Counted from the first letter of the stretch, positions 33,612 through 43,264 are shown. The stretch: DNA of 64,000 nucleotides from RGIG7179 sp051893555 (GCA_051893555.1 JBJFHL010000091.1:19239-83238); one strand, 5' to 3'. Program-made: numbers and translations. The notes: generated by a model from the sequence alone, not told the origin.

Positions 33612-33947
33612 TTACTGACGATTGTGGGTATTATTGCCATCCAGAACGTCTTCCACCCCGTTTTTCACGTCATTGGCTCCGTCTCTTATATCATCCCCCA
33701 GGTCATCCGCACCATTTCTCAGATCGTCACCGAGATTATCTCCGTTCCCGGTGCCATTGTTGTTGCGGTCATTGTCATTCAGCACACCGTTACGGTCATC
33801 ATAGGAATTGTCATTGGTCAGATTTTTATCGGCGTTCGGTGTCTGGTTGAGATCGTTGTTTCTGTTATTATCTCCGCAGCCTGTCAGAACCGCCATGGAA
33901 AATACCAGAAGGGCCGCCATAAAAATTGCAGCAAGTTTTCTTTTCAT
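33612..33947 (-). CDS. Small Asn/Asp-rich lipoprotein
   Basis: 111 residues. MKRKLAAIFMAALLVFSMAV then LTGC is a signal peptide with a lipobox; Cys24 would be lipidated. The rest is a low-complexity hydrophilic chain dominated by Asn, Asp and Gly (NNDLNQTPNADKN; DDLGDDIRDGANDVKNG), with heptad-like GADDLGDD/GANDVKNG repeats near the end. No enzyme domain is seen. It is likely exposed at the cell surface. It stands alone behind AAGGAG. Confidence 0.8.
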   Translation of the reverse strand: MKRKLAAIFMAALLVFSMAVLTGCGDNNRNNDLNQTPNADKNLTNDNSYDDRNGVLNDNDRNNNGTGNGDNLGDDLRNGADDLGDDIRDGANDVKNGVEDVLDGNNTHNRQ

Positions 33948-34031
33948 GAGAAATACTCCTTTCTATACTTCATGTATTCGCAGTTAGTTTGGTGCATTTC
34001 TCATGAAATTATACGGAAATTCCGCATAAAA

Positions 34032-34055
34032 ACGGAGAAGCTTTCGCTTCTCCGT
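34032..34055 (-). terminator. Terminator of ispH-rpsA
   Basis: ACGGAGAAGC and GCTTCTCCGT form a 10-bp stem with a 4-nt loop, followed on the minus strand by TTTTT. Confidence 0.85.
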
Positions 34056-34090
34056 CAATATGCAATGCGTGTTATGACATTGTGTCCGGA

Positions 34091-36031
34091 CTATTCTTCG
34101 TCTTCTGCTTCTTCTGCTTCAACGTCAGCGTCCAGTGCCTGCTTGATGCTCAGGCTGATTCTCTTTCTCTCAGTATCGATTTCCAGAATCTTCGCAGCAA
34201 CAGCCTGTCCGATTTCCAGTTCTTCCGCGATGTTGGTCACTCTCTTGTTTGCAACTTCGGAAATGTGTACCAGTCCGTCAAGACCAGGTTCCAGTTCTAC
34301 GAATGCGCCGTATTCCTTAATCTGAACAACTTTACCTTCCACGATCTGACCAACTTCATACTTTTCGTTGATCACGGACCACGGTTCAGGCTGGGTCTGC
34401 TTCAGACCTAAGGAAATCTTGCCCTTTTCTTCGTTCATGGAAAGGATCTTTACCTTTACCTTGTCGCCGATCTGAAGAACTTCCTGCGGGTGTTTCAGCT
34501 TGCCCCAGGAAATTTCAGAGATGTGCAGTAAACCGTCGATACCGCCCAGGTCTACGAAAGCACCGTAATCGGTAAATCTCATAACGGTTCCTTCTACGAT
34601 ATCGTCTACATGCAGACTGCTCCAGATCTCATCCAGTTTCTTCTTCTTTTCTTCTGCAAGAACAGTCTTGTGAGAGAATACAGCTCTGCCTCTCTTCTGG
34701 TCAACTCTGGTAATCTTGACATCCAGTTCCTGACCCATAAATTCATCGGCATTTTCCACATACTTGTCAGATAACTGTGACAGAGGAATAAAGCCGGAAA
34801 CTTCTTTATAAGCAGCGATTACGCCACCATTCACCTGTTTTACAACCTTAACGGTGATAATCGACTTATTCTCGAATGCTTCGATGATTTCGCCCCAGTG
34901 TTCATTTACTTCTAATTTCTTCTTAGAAAGTAAGATGCCGCCGTCACCATCATCTGTCTTGATGACTTTCGCCTGGATTTCATCGCCTTCGTGGAATAAA
35001 TCTGTTAGCTTCTGGTCTCCTTCCAATGTTACTTCTTCTTTCGGAATAATACCATCCTTTTTGCATCCCATGTTAACGATGATCTCTTTTTCAGTAACCT
35101 GGTGTACCTTTCCGTTAACAGTTTCGCCTACTCTAGGTAATCTTAATGATTTTTCGATATCTTCCATTAAGTCCTGCATGTTCATTTCAGTGATGTTTTC
35201 ACTCATGGTAGCAATAACCTCCTTAATTACGCATTCAGGTGTCGATGCACCTGCCGCAATACCTATTTTATTACATTTTCGCAATTCTTGCAATGGTAAA
35301 TCTTCTATTTTTTCGACAAAATAGCTATTTTCGCAATAGTTTTTTGAAATTTCCCAAAGTTTTCTAGTATTGGAACTGTCTCTTCCCCCAATAATTACCA
35401 TTGCATCGCTTTCTTTTGCCAATGTGATGCATCCATTCTGCCTGTCCGTCGTAGCATTGCATATGGTATTGCGAACCGTAAAATTCTTTCCCTTCTTATT
35501 CAGAACATCTGTCACGGCTTCCAGGGTTTCTTTTCGGATCGTCGTCTGACACACAAGAAACAGGTTGTCCTCCTCCAGTAAGTCCGCTTCCCGGGCAGAG
35601 GCCACAATCCTGGCCTGATTGCCGCACCAGCCGGCAATGCCCCGCACCTCCGGATGATTTCGGTCACCCACGATTACAACCTGATACCCGTCTTCCCACG
35701 CCTGCCGCACCAGGGTGTGGATTTTGCTCACGAAGGGGCAGGTCGCATTGACTACGTGAATCTTTTTTCGGTCTGCTTCTTCGAAAAAGACCGCCGGTTC
35801 GCCATGGGACCGGACAATGACCGTATCTCCTTCTTTTACTTCTTCCAGCGTCTCAATGATACGCACACCACGCTGTGCCAGATCATCGGTAACAAACTTG
35901 TTATGGATCAGCGGACCGCAAGTGTAAATGGGGCGGCTTTCCTTTTTTTCGATCTGCTCTTCTGTTTTCGTCAGGGCACGCTTCACACCAAAGCAGAAGC
36001 CGGAATTCTCAGCCCTTCTTATTTCTCTCAT
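34091..36031 (-). CDS. ispH: IspH fused to ribosomal protein S1-like domains
   Basis: 646 residues. Residues 1-280 are IspH (HMB-PP reductase, last step of the MEP isoprenoid pathway): its three cluster cysteines are in SGFCFGVKRA, NATCPFVSK and RNTICNATTDRQ. From about 300 to 640 there are four S1 RNA-binding repeats, each starting like GETVNGKVHQVTEKEIIV, GTVMRFTDYGAFVDLGGIDG or GKVVQIKEYGAFVELEPGLD. The fusion is known in Clostridia and the C-terminal part probably serves as S1 in translation. A Glu-rich tail ends the protein. It overlaps rarA by 23 bp. Confidence 0.93.
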   Translation of the reverse strand: MREIRRAENSGFCFGVKRALTKTEEQIEKKESRPIYTCGPLIHNKFVTDDLAQRGVRIIETLEEVKEGDTVIVRSHGEPAVFFEEADRKKIHVVNATCPFVSKIHTLVRQAWEDGYQVVIVGDRNHPEVRGIAGWCGNQARIVASAREADLLEEDNLFLVCQTTIRKETLEAVTDVLNKKGKNFTVRNTICNATTDRQNGCITLAKESDAMVIIGGRDSSNTRKLWEISKNYCENSYFVEKIEDLPLQELRKCNKIGIAAGASTPECVIKEVIATMSENITEMNMQDLMEDIEKSLRLPRVGETVNGKVHQVTEKEIIVNMGCKKDGIIPKEEVTLEGDQKLTDLFHEGDEIQAKVIKTDDGDGGILLSKKKLEVNEHWGEIIEAFENKSIITVKVVKQVNGGVIAAYKEVSGFIPLSQLSDKYVENADEFMGQELDVKITRVDQKRGRAVFSHKTVLAEEKKKKLDEIWSSLHVDDIVEGTVMRFTDYGAFVDLGGIDGLLHISEISWGKLKHPQEVLQIGDKVKVKILSMNEEKGKISLGLKQTQPEPWSVINEKYEVGQIVEGKVVQIKEYGAFVELEPGLDGLVHISEVANKRVTNIAEELEIGQAVAAKILEIDTERKRISLSIKQALDADVEAEEAEDEE

Positions 36032-37301
36032 AGCTTTTTTCCAGACTTTCCAAAAATTTTTTGAACGAGGCCTCAGAGCCGTTCTCCGTCGGCTGATAAT
36101 ATTTCACGCCTTCTGCCTCCAGATTGTCCGGCAGATATTGCTGATCCACATAACCGCCATAGGCATGAGGATATTTATATGTATTGCCATATCCCAGTTT
36201 TTTTGCGCCCTGATAGTGGGCATCCTTCAGATGGGCCGGAATATCATCGATTTTTTTCGTTTTCAGATCAGACAGCGCGGCCTGGTAGGCTGACACAGCA
36301 GAATTGGATTTCGGAGCCGAAGCCAGCAGAATGACCGCCTGACTCAGATTGATCGCCGCTTCCGGAAGTCCCACCATCATGGCTGCCTGCACGCAGGCTG
36401 TCACGATGGAAATCGCCGACGGGTACGCCATGCCGATGTCTTCACTGGCGATCACCAGCAGCCGGCGTCCGATCATCTGGATATCCGCTCCGCCGTCGAT
36501 CAGCCGGGCAAAATAGTGAATTGCCGCATCCGGATCGCTTCCTCGTATGGATTTCTGCAAAGCGGACAGTAGATTGTATCTGTCATCGCCTTTGTCATAG
36601 AATCCCACCTTGCGCTGCATGGCTTCTGCCACGATTTCTTTGGTTATGGTCTGTCCTTCCCCCAGATTGTCTACGATGAAACCCACGGTATCCAGAGTGA
36701 CTCTGGCATCGCCGTTTGCCATGCTGCCAATCAGTTCCAGCGCATCCTCTTCCCAGGAAATATGCAGGTTTCCAAACCCCTTCTCTTTATCCTCCAGCGC
36801 ACGTCGGGCAATCGTCATCAGGTTCTCCGGACTGAGACGCCGAAATTCGTAAATATTCCGCACCCGGCTGATAATGGCATTGTTCACAGCAAAATACGGA
36901 TTCTCGGTGGTACTGCCGATGAATTTGATTACGCCCTCTTCCAACGCTTTCAGAAGGGAGTCCTGCTGCAGCTTGTTCCACCGGTGGAACTCGTCAATAT
37001 AGACATATGTGGTCTTTTTTTCCAGTCCAAAAAACCGGACTCTTGCATTGTCCAGCAGTTCTTTCAGCTCTTTTGTCCCCGTGACGGAAGCATTGATTTC
37101 ATGGAATTCCCCATCCATTTCCCGTGCGATAATTCTGGCCAGGGTAGTTTTTCCCGTACCGGACGGACCGAAAAAGATGGCAGAATCAAAGGTTTTATTT
37201 TTAATGGAATTATAGAACAGGGAGCCGGGATACATAAAATGTTCCTGCCCCACGAATTCTTCCAGACAATTTGGACGCATTCTGGTCGACAATGGTATCA
37301 T
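36009..37301 (-). CDS. rarA: Replication-associated recombination protein RarA (MgsA)
   Basis: 430 residues. PLSTRMRPNCLEEFVGQEHF is the usual opening. Walker A is GPSGTGKTTLA and Walker B YVYIDEFHRW; the sensor is GSTTENPYFAVN and the arginine finger lies near NAIISRVRNIYEF. The C-terminal clamp-loader-like domain contains AIHYFARLIDGGAD and IASEDIGMAYP. RarA acts at stalled replication forks with SSB. It precedes ispH-rpsA and overlaps its start by 23 bp, so both share a message. Confidence 0.93.
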   Translation of the reverse strand: MIPLSTRMRPNCLEEFVGQEHFMYPGSLFYNSIKNKTFDSAIFFGPSGTGKTTLARIIAREMDGEFHEINASVTGTKELKELLDNARVRFFGLEKKTTYVYIDEFHRWNKLQQDSLLKALEEGVIKFIGSTTENPYFAVNNAIISRVRNIYEFRRLSPENLMTIARRALEDKEKGFGNLHISWEEDALELIGSMANGDARVTLDTVGFIVDNLGEGQTITKEIVAEAMQRKVGFYDKGDDRYNLLSALQKSIRGSDPDAAIHYFARLIDGGADIQMIGRRLLVIASEDIGMAYPSAISIVTACVQAAMMVGLPEAAINLSQAVILLASAPKSNSAVSAYQAALSDLKTKKIDDIPAHLKDAHYQGAKKLGYGNTYKYPHAYGGYVDQQYLPDNLEAEGVKYYQPTENGSEASFKKFLESLEKSYERNKKG

Positions 37302-37368
37302 CTTTGGTGTTTCCCCTTCTATGTGTTTCTGCGTTCTGTGCGGTTTCTCCGGCCGCGTGAATCAGTCG

Positions 37369-37896
37369 TTATTCAAAAGAAGCGACGAAAACATCCTCCA
37401 CCGCTTTCTCTGACAGAGATTCCAGCGCATTCAGCGCCTTTTCTTTCGTATCCACCACAGGGCTGATGACTTTAAACACATCATCTGCTTTCACAATCTC
37501 CGCAGAAATCCCCTGGCTGTTCAGTGAGGCTGCCAGCTTTTCTGCCGCCTCCCGGGTGGAAAATGCACCGAATTGCAGTGCAAAGCCTTCTGTCGGTACA
37601 GACCCATCCTCTTCATCCGGATCCACCGCCTGCTCTGCCCCTGCTTTTTCTACATCCTGACCGGATTCCTGCTCCGCCTTCTGATCGGATTTCTTTTCAG
37701 AATCGCCGGCGATTCTTGCCGGAGATTCGTCTGCATCAAAGCCAATCATCGGTCCCACAATAAAGCGGGCCGTCAGATATCCGAAAAAAACCGCCAACAC
37801 CATTATACCAAGAAACATACCAAATTTCATCCTTGAATTTTGTCCGGCTGTCTTTCTTTTTTTCACACGCCGTCTCGCCGCCATCTGCCTGTTCAT
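37369..37896 (-). CDS. SPOR-domain membrane protein
   Basis: 175 residues. A very basic cytoplasmic start (RRRVKKRKTAG) is followed by one transmembrane helix (FGMFLGIMVLAVFFGYLTAR, residues 26-45), an acidic linker (SEKKSDQKAEQESGQDVEKA), and a C-terminal SPOR-type repeat (FALQFGAFSTREAAEKLAAS; VFKVISPVVDTKEKAL). SPOR domains bind denuded peptidoglycan at septa. It ends 68 bp before the start of rarA, on the same strand. Confidence 0.85.
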   Translation of the reverse strand: MNRQMAARRRVKKRKTAGQNSRMKFGMFLGIMVLAVFFGYLTARFIVGPMIGFDADESPARIAGDSEKKSDQKAEQESGQDVEKAGAEQAVDPDEEDGSVPTEGFALQFGAFSTREAAEKLAASLNSQGISAEIVKADDVFKVISPVVDTKEKALNALESLSEKAVEDVFVASFE

Positions 37897-37982
37897 GCTT
37901 TACCTCCGCCTGCAGGATTCTTTTCTTCCATTTTATGAATCCGTCCGAAAAGTATGCACGAAAATCCCATCCGTATTCCTGT

Positions 37983-38498
37983 TCAGCGGCGTGCCTTTGC
38001 TGCCAGATGATCCAGGAATGCAAGGATCCGGCGGGTCCGGAGATTTTCCACAGAAACCAGCTGTATACAAGTTTCCAGATACATGATTCCCTCTTCATCG
38101 GTGCTGCCTTTCATAGAATGAAGAAGACCTGTCAGCCTTCGGCTTTCGGAAACACTTTTTTTCTCCGGAATATACAGAATACGAATCTGTTTTTCTTCAT
38201 TCACATAGATCGTATCTACAGACAGGATCATTTCTTCCGTCCTCCATAGCCAGTCCCGGCAGATGTCCAGCTGCTTCAGTATTTCCTTTATAATTTCAAG
38301 CAAGACGGAAGCCGGAATCATTTCCATGTCCCGCAGCCGCCGATATCCCTCCGTATGATAGATCACCTGCATCTGCGCTTCCTGAAGGATCACATCCGCA
38401 GGAAAAAACGCCGGGCAGGTACCTGCTGCCAGCCTCGAAACGGCCGCCTGAAAGGGCAGAGCCTGCACCGGGAATATCACTCTCCTGATTTCACTCAT
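37983..38498 (-). CDS. DUF6382-like protein at the end of the Tad cluster
   Basis: 171 residues from the ATG at 38498, which has GGAGGGG upstream. VLLEIIKEILKQLDICRDWL followed by LSVDTIYVNEEKQIRILYIP matches the middle of DUF6382 proteins, which often accompany Tad pilus genes in Clostridia and usually carry a C-terminal FHA domain. Here the protein ends after the DUF6382-like part, so the FHA domain is absent. Its start lies 8 bp inside the preceding gene. Confidence 0.65.
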   Translation of the reverse strand: MSEIRRVIFPVQALPFQAAVSRLAAGTCPAFFPADVILQEAQMQVIYHTEGYRRLRDMEMIPASVLLEIIKEILKQLDICRDWLWRTEEMILSVDTIYVNEEKQIRILYIPEKKSVSESRRLTGLLHSMKGSTDEEGIMYLETCIQLVSVENLRTRRILAFLDHLAAKARR

Positions 38499-39144
38499 AT
38501 TCTTCCCCTCCGCCGCACAGCCGGCAGGCGGAATATCCTTTCCGTCTGGCATCTTCACGATCCATCTGTATTCCCTCATTCTGCTCCCCGGTTTCTCTTT
38601 TCACCACGGAACAGGACGGCAGATGATACTTTTCTCCGTATCGCAGATAAACCGTCACCTTCTGTGAGGCACCATTCTGTGTAAACGCGCTCTCTTCCAG
38701 CGGAGAGGCATCCTGCAGCGCCCCGGTAAATCCCCTTGCCAGAAGTTTTTCTGTAAAGACGATTTTACCGGTGAGCCCTGCCGGATTCTCCACTGCAAAC
38801 TTTGCTTCCGTTGTTACACCAATCAGATCATCTATATTCTCTGCCCGATGCAGATAGTCCACTTTTTTTACCCGAAAATCCGTCAAATCATCACATTCAC
38901 GAAGAACACTGTCTTCTATCTTGCTGCAAAGGGAAACAGTATACATAAATGAATTCGCATAAAGACTGATTTCTTTGACTTCTTTCGCAGTAAGAAAGCT
39001 GATGGACTGGCATATGGAAATGATCCGAATCACCAGTGTCAGTGCCACAATGGCAAGAATACAGATGGGAAGCGTCATCACTGCCTCAACCAGATAACTC
39101 CCCTTCTTTTTCTGCAGTTCTTTCATAGGATTCCTTAAAATCAT
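38491..39144 (-). CDS. TadE-like pseudopilin-type protein
   Basis: 217 residues from the ATG at 39144 behind CGGAGAAG. KGSYLVEAVMTLPICILAIV, at residues 14-33, has the TadE-like Glu in the hydrophobic helix. After it there is an extracytoplasmic domain that ends with CRLCGGGEEYE and an upstream HLPSC, which may bind metal or form disulfides. It overlaps the previous gene by 59 bp. Minor pseudopilin role in pilus assembly is likely. Confidence 0.72.
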   Translation of the reverse strand: MILRNPMKELQKKKGSYLVEAVMTLPICILAIVALTLVIRIISICQSISFLTAKEVKEISLYANSFMYTVSLCSKIEDSVLRECDDLTDFRVKKVDYLHRAENIDDLIGVTTEAKFAVENPAGLTGKIVFTEKLLARGFTGALQDASPLEESAFTQNGASQKVTVYLRYGEKYHLPSCSVVKRETGEQNEGIQMDREDARRKGYSACRLCGGGEEYE

Positions 39145-40321
39145 GTTCTTCTCCGTTTACCCACATGGAAAACTGCAGACCGGTATGGTAGTCCTCCAGC
39201 AGAAAATAATCACAATAAAGATATTTCATGTTGATCTGAATCAGATCCATCACACGAAGCAGTCTCGTCTGCTCCGGTACGCTTCCGGCCAGGATTCGAA
39301 GATAGACCTCATATCTTTCCCCCTCCAGAACCGAAGGGGTGATGTACCTTTTCTCCGAATCGGTTGTCTGTTCCACCGCGTTTTCCAGCGTCATCGCCCA
39401 GCTGCCGTCGGATTTGAGCAGCGGCACCGGTTTGTCATCGTACAGAAGCCGCACATCATTTTCCGCCTCGGCAAATGCCCAGAGTTCCAGCAGTACGCCC
39501 TGGGTGATCACGGCCTCCGGACCCGGTGTCATGACCTCAGCCAGGGCCATGGCAGTGTCTCTCTTTTCCGGCGAAGTGTAAAGATATGCAAGGTTCAGCA
39601 GATTCCGCATTACAATCAGCTTCTGCCTCACCTTTTTCCGCGCCTTTTCATCGCTGGGCTTACCGCTGATGATGTATTCGATCTCATTTTGGAAATAGGT
39701 ATCCCCCAGATCACCGGTACTTCTGTAATGCTGAAAATAGGTAAAAATATACTGGTTTACCATAGAAGAACCAAGGATCGAAGTGAGTCCCTTTCCGCTT
39801 TTGATCTGAGAGACCAGACTGGTGACATCCGCTTCTCCTCCATCACCTGCAGACGGCAGACTGTCGAGAATCCATCGGCTGGTTATGCTTCTGCCTGCAG
39901 AAGTGTTTTCCGAATTCCCGGCTTCTGTGCGGTGCAATCCGTGGGGTTTGCTCCCGAACAGAACCGCATCTGCCATCTGCTTTTTCAGCTGCTCCGGCTC
40001 TGTCAGTCTGTAATCATCCAGACTGCAGATCACGCCGCCATATTCTATATATGCTTTTTCACCGAAGGTATAGTCTGCGTACGCATCCAGCTTTCGTTCC
40101 ACCGTAACGGTATCACCATAAAATCCAAAAAGTCCGTACCGGTCTTTCAGGTTCCGGTCATACTCTGCCAGAATGCTGGTTCCCCACAGCCTGCCGAAAT
40201 CCTCTGCTGCGCTGTAAACAGCCAGATCACCTGAAGCGGAAAGCACCGCCCATGTCAGGATCAGCATGGCACTGAAAAGCAGCACAATCTGCACAGTAAA
40301 GGAGCCCCTTCGGTTTCTCAC
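39086..40321 (-). CDS. DUF5702-like Tad cluster surface protein
   Basis: 411 residues. RRGSFTVQIVLLFSAMLILTW is an N-terminal helix similar to TadG/TadE types. EYDRNLKDRYGLFGFYG near residue 53 is the signature of DUF5702 proteins, which occur in Tad loci of Clostridia. The remainder is an extracytoplasmic domain with no recognised catalytic motif. It starts within 4 bp of the stop of the preceding TadE-like gene. Confidence 0.7.
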   Translation of the reverse strand: MRNRRGSFTVQIVLLFSAMLILTWAVLSASGDLAVYSAAEDFGRLWGTSILAEYDRNLKDRYGLFGFYGDTVTVERKLDAYADYTFGEKAYIEYGGVICSLDDYRLTEPEQLKKQMADAVLFGSKPHGLHRTEAGNSENTSAGRSITSRWILDSLPSAGDGGEADVTSLVSQIKSGKGLTSILGSSMVNQYIFTYFQHYRSTGDLGDTYFQNEIEYIISGKPSDEKARKKVRQKLIVMRNLLNLAYLYTSPEKRDTAMALAEVMTPGPEAVITQGVLLELWAFAEAENDVRLLYDDKPVPLLKSDGSWAMTLENAVEQTTDSEKRYITPSVLEGERYEVYLRILAGSVPEQTRLLRVMDLIQINMKYLYCDYFLLEDYHTGLQFSMWVNGEEHDFKESYERTAEKEGELSG

Positions 40322-40557
40322 GCTTCACTCACCTCCTTTCCTGCATCCAGCAGACGATCATGAAGCCGGATCACATTCGTCTCTGCAAGCTGATACAGTT
40401 CCTGCCGACGGCTCTCATACGCTCCGGTCTGCTCCGCCAGATCCGTATAAAAGGTCATCATGAGCCCAATCAGTCCTGCCATGATCAAAATGGCAAGGGG
40501 CAGCACCATCGTCGCCTCCACCATCTGACTGCCTCGCCTGTCTCTAAAACTTCGCAT
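40318..40557 (-). CDS. TadE-like small pilus protein
   Basis: 79 residues. RRGSQMVEATMVLPLAILIM is a class-III-type pilin helix with Glu at position 14 of the protein. The C-terminal half is a hydrophilic helix. It overlaps the Flp pilin gene by 14 bp. It is the smallest TadE-type member of this operon and could be a minor pilin. Confidence 0.75.
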   Translation of the reverse strand: MRSFRDRRGSQMVEATMVLPLAILIMAGLIGLMMTFYTDLAEQTGAYESRRQELYQLAETNVIRLHDRLLDAGKEVSEA

Positions 40558-40741
40558 TGCTCAGGGACGAAAATGTATTGTCCACAAAATCTCCGATCTG
40601 GGACTTGAATACAAGCCCCAGGGTCACAGCAATTGCCACCAGAATCGCCACCTGAACCATTTCCATTCCCTTCCGGTTTGCAGGTATCAGCCCGGCAGAC
40701 CGACGAAGCACAGTCCTGCATGTTACAAACTTTTTCTTCAT
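40544..40741 (-). CDS. Flp1-type type IVb pilin
   Basis: 65 residues. A basic leader ending NRKG is followed by MEMVQVAILVAIAVTLGLVF, the pilin helix; cleavage after Gly is expected from a TadV-type prepilin peptidase, although no peptidase gene is in the window. The Phe-Lys-Ser-Gln-Ile (FKSQI) end of the helix is usual in Clostridia Flp1 proteins. It would be the main pilus subunit. Confidence 0.8.
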   Translation of the reverse strand: MKKKFVTCRTVLRRSAGLIPANRKGMEMVQVAILVAIAVTLGLVFKSQIGDFVDNTFSSLSNAKF

Positions 40742-40772
40742 TTTCTTTTCTCCTTTCCCGGCTCCTGCCGTA

Positions 40773-41276
40773 TTATCCCATCTGCATCATGGCAGGTCCT
40801 GCTGTGACCAGCAAAAGCGCCATGAGAAGAAGCCCCAGAGGGAAACTCATTTTGCTTTCACCGATGCGGATTTTTTCCAATGCCAGTCTTTTTCTCTCCT
40901 GCCACAAGTGATTTCCCTCTGTCTCCAGCTTTTCCCACAGACCCGTTCCCTTATCCAGATTTTCCATCATGATGCCTGCCGCACGGGTCAGTTCTTTCAC
41001 ACCGCTTTCCCTGCTGAATCGATAGAACAATGCCACCACATTTTCCCCTGTTTCCAGGCTGGTATTGTGCAGCCTGCAGATTTCCCGCATAAAGGGTTTC
41101 TGTGCAGATTCCGGCATGGCAGCATAACCTTCTGCGATTCGGTGGAAAGCCGTCTGCAGGATCATACCGCTTCCAAGGAGCAGGAGCAGCTGGCTTAAAA
41201 ACACCGGAAGCTGCATGATATAGTCCCTGCGGCATGTCTCCATTTCGTTTTTCTTCTTTCTTTTTTCAGAAATCAA
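40773..41276 (-). CDS. TadC-like type II secretion F protein, short
   Basis: 167 residues, roughly half the usual length of TadC. It opens with a hydrophilic basic segment, then a transmembrane helix (LPVFLSQLLLLLGSGMIL), the F-domain helical part (ETGENVVALFYRFSRESGVK) and a last helix (LGLLLMALLLVTAGPAMMQM). The pattern corresponds to the GspF C-terminal domain. It overlaps tadB by 11 bp. As an inner-membrane platform it would work with TadB. Confidence 0.78.
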   Translation of the reverse strand: MISEKRKKKNEMETCRRDYIMQLPVFLSQLLLLLGSGMILQTAFHRIAEGYAAMPESAQKPFMREICRLHNTSLETGENVVALFYRFSRESGVKELTRAAGIMMENLDKGTGLWEKLETEGNHLWQERKRLALEKIRIGESKMSFPLGLLLMALLLVTAGPAMMQMG

Positions 41277-42015
41277 CCCGGTTCACCCTTTCCATCCACA
41301 GTGCAGAGACGGCAATCAGCCCCAGGGCTGCAGTAGAGAGCATCCTGCCTGCAGAAGACGCCGTCAGCGGATCCAGAAAACCAGGCGAACTGATTTTCAG
41401 AAACAGCAACAGTACGAAAGGAGAAAGCAGGATGATCCTCCCCTCAAACTGCTTCTGCGCCATCAGCGTATGCAGCTCCCGCTCCAGATCAATCCGGTCT
41501 CCGATAATGCCCGTCGCCCGGTCGATGGCTTTCACCAGGTCCGCACCTGAGGCCCGGCAGTTCTCGTACACCATGACAAAATCCGAAATATCCTGCAGTC
41601 CGCTTCGCCGGGAAAAGTCCTTCAGCACATCCAGATCTCTTTCATTTCCTTCTTTCATCTGCCTGACCATGGCGGCAAGTTCCCGCATGATCAGGTCATT
41701 TTCGTCATAGGTTCCTTTCCAGAATTCCATGGATTCCTCCAGCGCCTGTTCCATGCTGCGCCCCACGGAAACCGCAGAGGATATGGAATAGAGCACATCC
41801 CGGAACTGCAGCAGCAGAATTCTTTGTCTCCGCTGCAGCTGCCATCGTATGTACCGCGGCTTTGCCATCAGAAACAATGCGCCGCTGAGCCAGAGACCGA
41901 TCTCCAGGCGGTCATAAAACAGCCAGCCTGTCGCAGTTCCTGCCGCCAGCGATGCAGACAGTACCAGGATCAGGTCAGGCAGGGAGAAATCCCAGATTCC
42001 GTAATTTCTGCACAT
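41266..42015 (-). CDS. TadB-like type II secretion F protein
   Basis: 249 residues. Two N-terminal membrane segments (LVLSASLAAGTATGWLFY; GLWLSGALFLM) precede the F domain (LYSISSAVSVGRSMEQALEE; DFSRRSGLQDISDFVMVYEN) and a C-terminal membrane stretch (ILLSPFVLLLFLKISS). It overlaps the CpaF gene by 41 bp. It is the second platform protein of the Tad machine. Confidence 0.82.
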   Translation of the reverse strand: MCRNYGIWDFSLPDLILVLSASLAAGTATGWLFYDRLEIGLWLSGALFLMAKPRYIRWQLQRRQRILLLQFRDVLYSISSAVSVGRSMEQALEESMEFWKGTYDENDLIMRELAAMVRQMKEGNERDLDVLKDFSRRSGLQDISDFVMVYENCRASGADLVKAIDRATGIIGDRIDLERELHTLMAQKQFEGRIILLSPFVLLLFLKISSPGFLDPLTASSAGRMLSTAALGLIAVSALWMERVNRVDF

Positions 42016-43228
42016 ACTGTTCTCCTTTCCATATAACCTTTCTGTTCCGCTTCAGCAGATTTCCCGTTGGAGAGAGCATTCCGCCATCCTGCCGTTTTAA
42101 CAGCGGATTAAGCTGAAATTTGCCATGTTCGAAGCCTTCGATTTCCGTAATCTCCACGACCCGTCTCCGTCCGCCCTCCAGCTTTTCCACATGGACCATG
42201 ATATCCAGTGCTTCCGCAATCTGGGCACGTACCGCCTCAATATGGAGCGGCATGGCCATCATGTACATAGTCTCCAGCCTGCGCAGCATGCCTTCCACGG
42301 AATTTCCGTGACCGGTGCTCATGCCGGAATGGCCCGTATTGAGCGCCTGCAGCATATCCAGCACTTCACTTCCCCGTACCTCGCCAACGATGATCCGATC
42401 CGGACGCATCCGCAGACTGGATTTCAGAAGCTGCGACATGGTAATCTGTCCTTTTCCCGCTGCGTTGCTGTTTCTGCATTCCAGATGGACGATGTTCTCT
42501 ACACCGGTCAGTTTCAGCTCGCTGGAATCCTCAATGACGATGACCCGTTCACCGGCAGGAATATACTCGGACAGGGCATTCAGGAATGTGGTTTTCCCCG
42601 ACGAGGTGCCGCCGCTGACAAAAATATTGTATCCGCATTCCACCAGGCAGGCCAGGAGCTGTGCCCCCGCTTCTGTCACCGTTCCACTTCCGATCAGGCT
42701 TTTCAGTGTCAGAAAATTCTCTGAAAACTTCCGTATGGTCAGAATCGGTCCGTTCACAGCAACGTTGCGGTAAACTCCGTTGACACGGGATCCGTCTTCC
42801 AGGCGGGCATCCACAATGGGCTGCATTTCATTGATTTCTCTGTGCACCTGCGCGGCAATATTCCGCATGATGTCCTCCAGCTCTTCCTGGGAGTCAAAGG
42901 CCATGGGCCAGCGTTCCATCCTTCCGTCCCGTTCGATGAAAATGTGCTGCGGGCCGTTGACCATAATTTCCGTCACGGAAGGATCCTCCATCAGAGGCTG
43001 CAGGATCCCCAGCCGGCAGCGCGTCTTACAGAACAGCTTTCGGATCAGACCATCCAGTTCCTGTACAGAATACCCGGCTGCCGCCTCATCCTGAAATACC
43101 AGATCCACGATCCGCTTCATGGCTTCCTCATCATCTGCCGCGGGCTCCGACCGGAGCCCGCGGCGGAATGCTTCCAGGACTCGTTCAAAAAACGCATTCT
43201 GCAACGACTCACAATATTTTTCCATCAA
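41975..43228 (-). CDS. TadA/CpaF pilus assembly ATPase
   Basis: 417 residues, starting with TTG at 43228 (AAGGAAGG is 8 bp upstream) or the ATG at 43225. The secretion ATPase core has Walker A SGGTSSGKTTF, an Asp-box-type VIVIEDSSEL, Walker B-like RPDRIIVGEVRGSE and the His box ALNTGHSGMSTGHGNS. It is a hexameric motor that powers Flp pilus assembly. It has its own promoter at 43265-43292, separate from the TadZ gene. Confidence 0.92.
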   Translation of the reverse strand: MMEKYCESLQNAFFERVLEAFRRGLRSEPAADDEEAMKRIVDLVFQDEAAAGYSVQELDGLIRKLFCKTRCRLGILQPLMEDPSVTEIMVNGPQHIFIERDGRMERWPMAFDSQEELEDIMRNIAAQVHREINEMQPIVDARLEDGSRVNGVYRNVAVNGPILTIRKFSENFLTLKSLIGSGTVTEAGAQLLACLVECGYNIFVSGGTSSGKTTFLNALSEYIPAGERVIVIEDSSELKLTGVENIVHLECRNSNAAGKGQITMSQLLKSSLRMRPDRIIVGEVRGSEVLDMLQALNTGHSGMSTGHGNSVEGMLRRLETMYMMAMPLHIEAVRAQIAEALDIMVHVEKLEGGRRRVVEITEIEGFEHGKFQLNPLLKRQDGGMLSPTGNLLKRNRKVIWKGEQYVQKLRNLGFLPA

Positions 43229-43264
43229 CGGTTTAACCTTCCTTTATACATGTATCATTCCTTT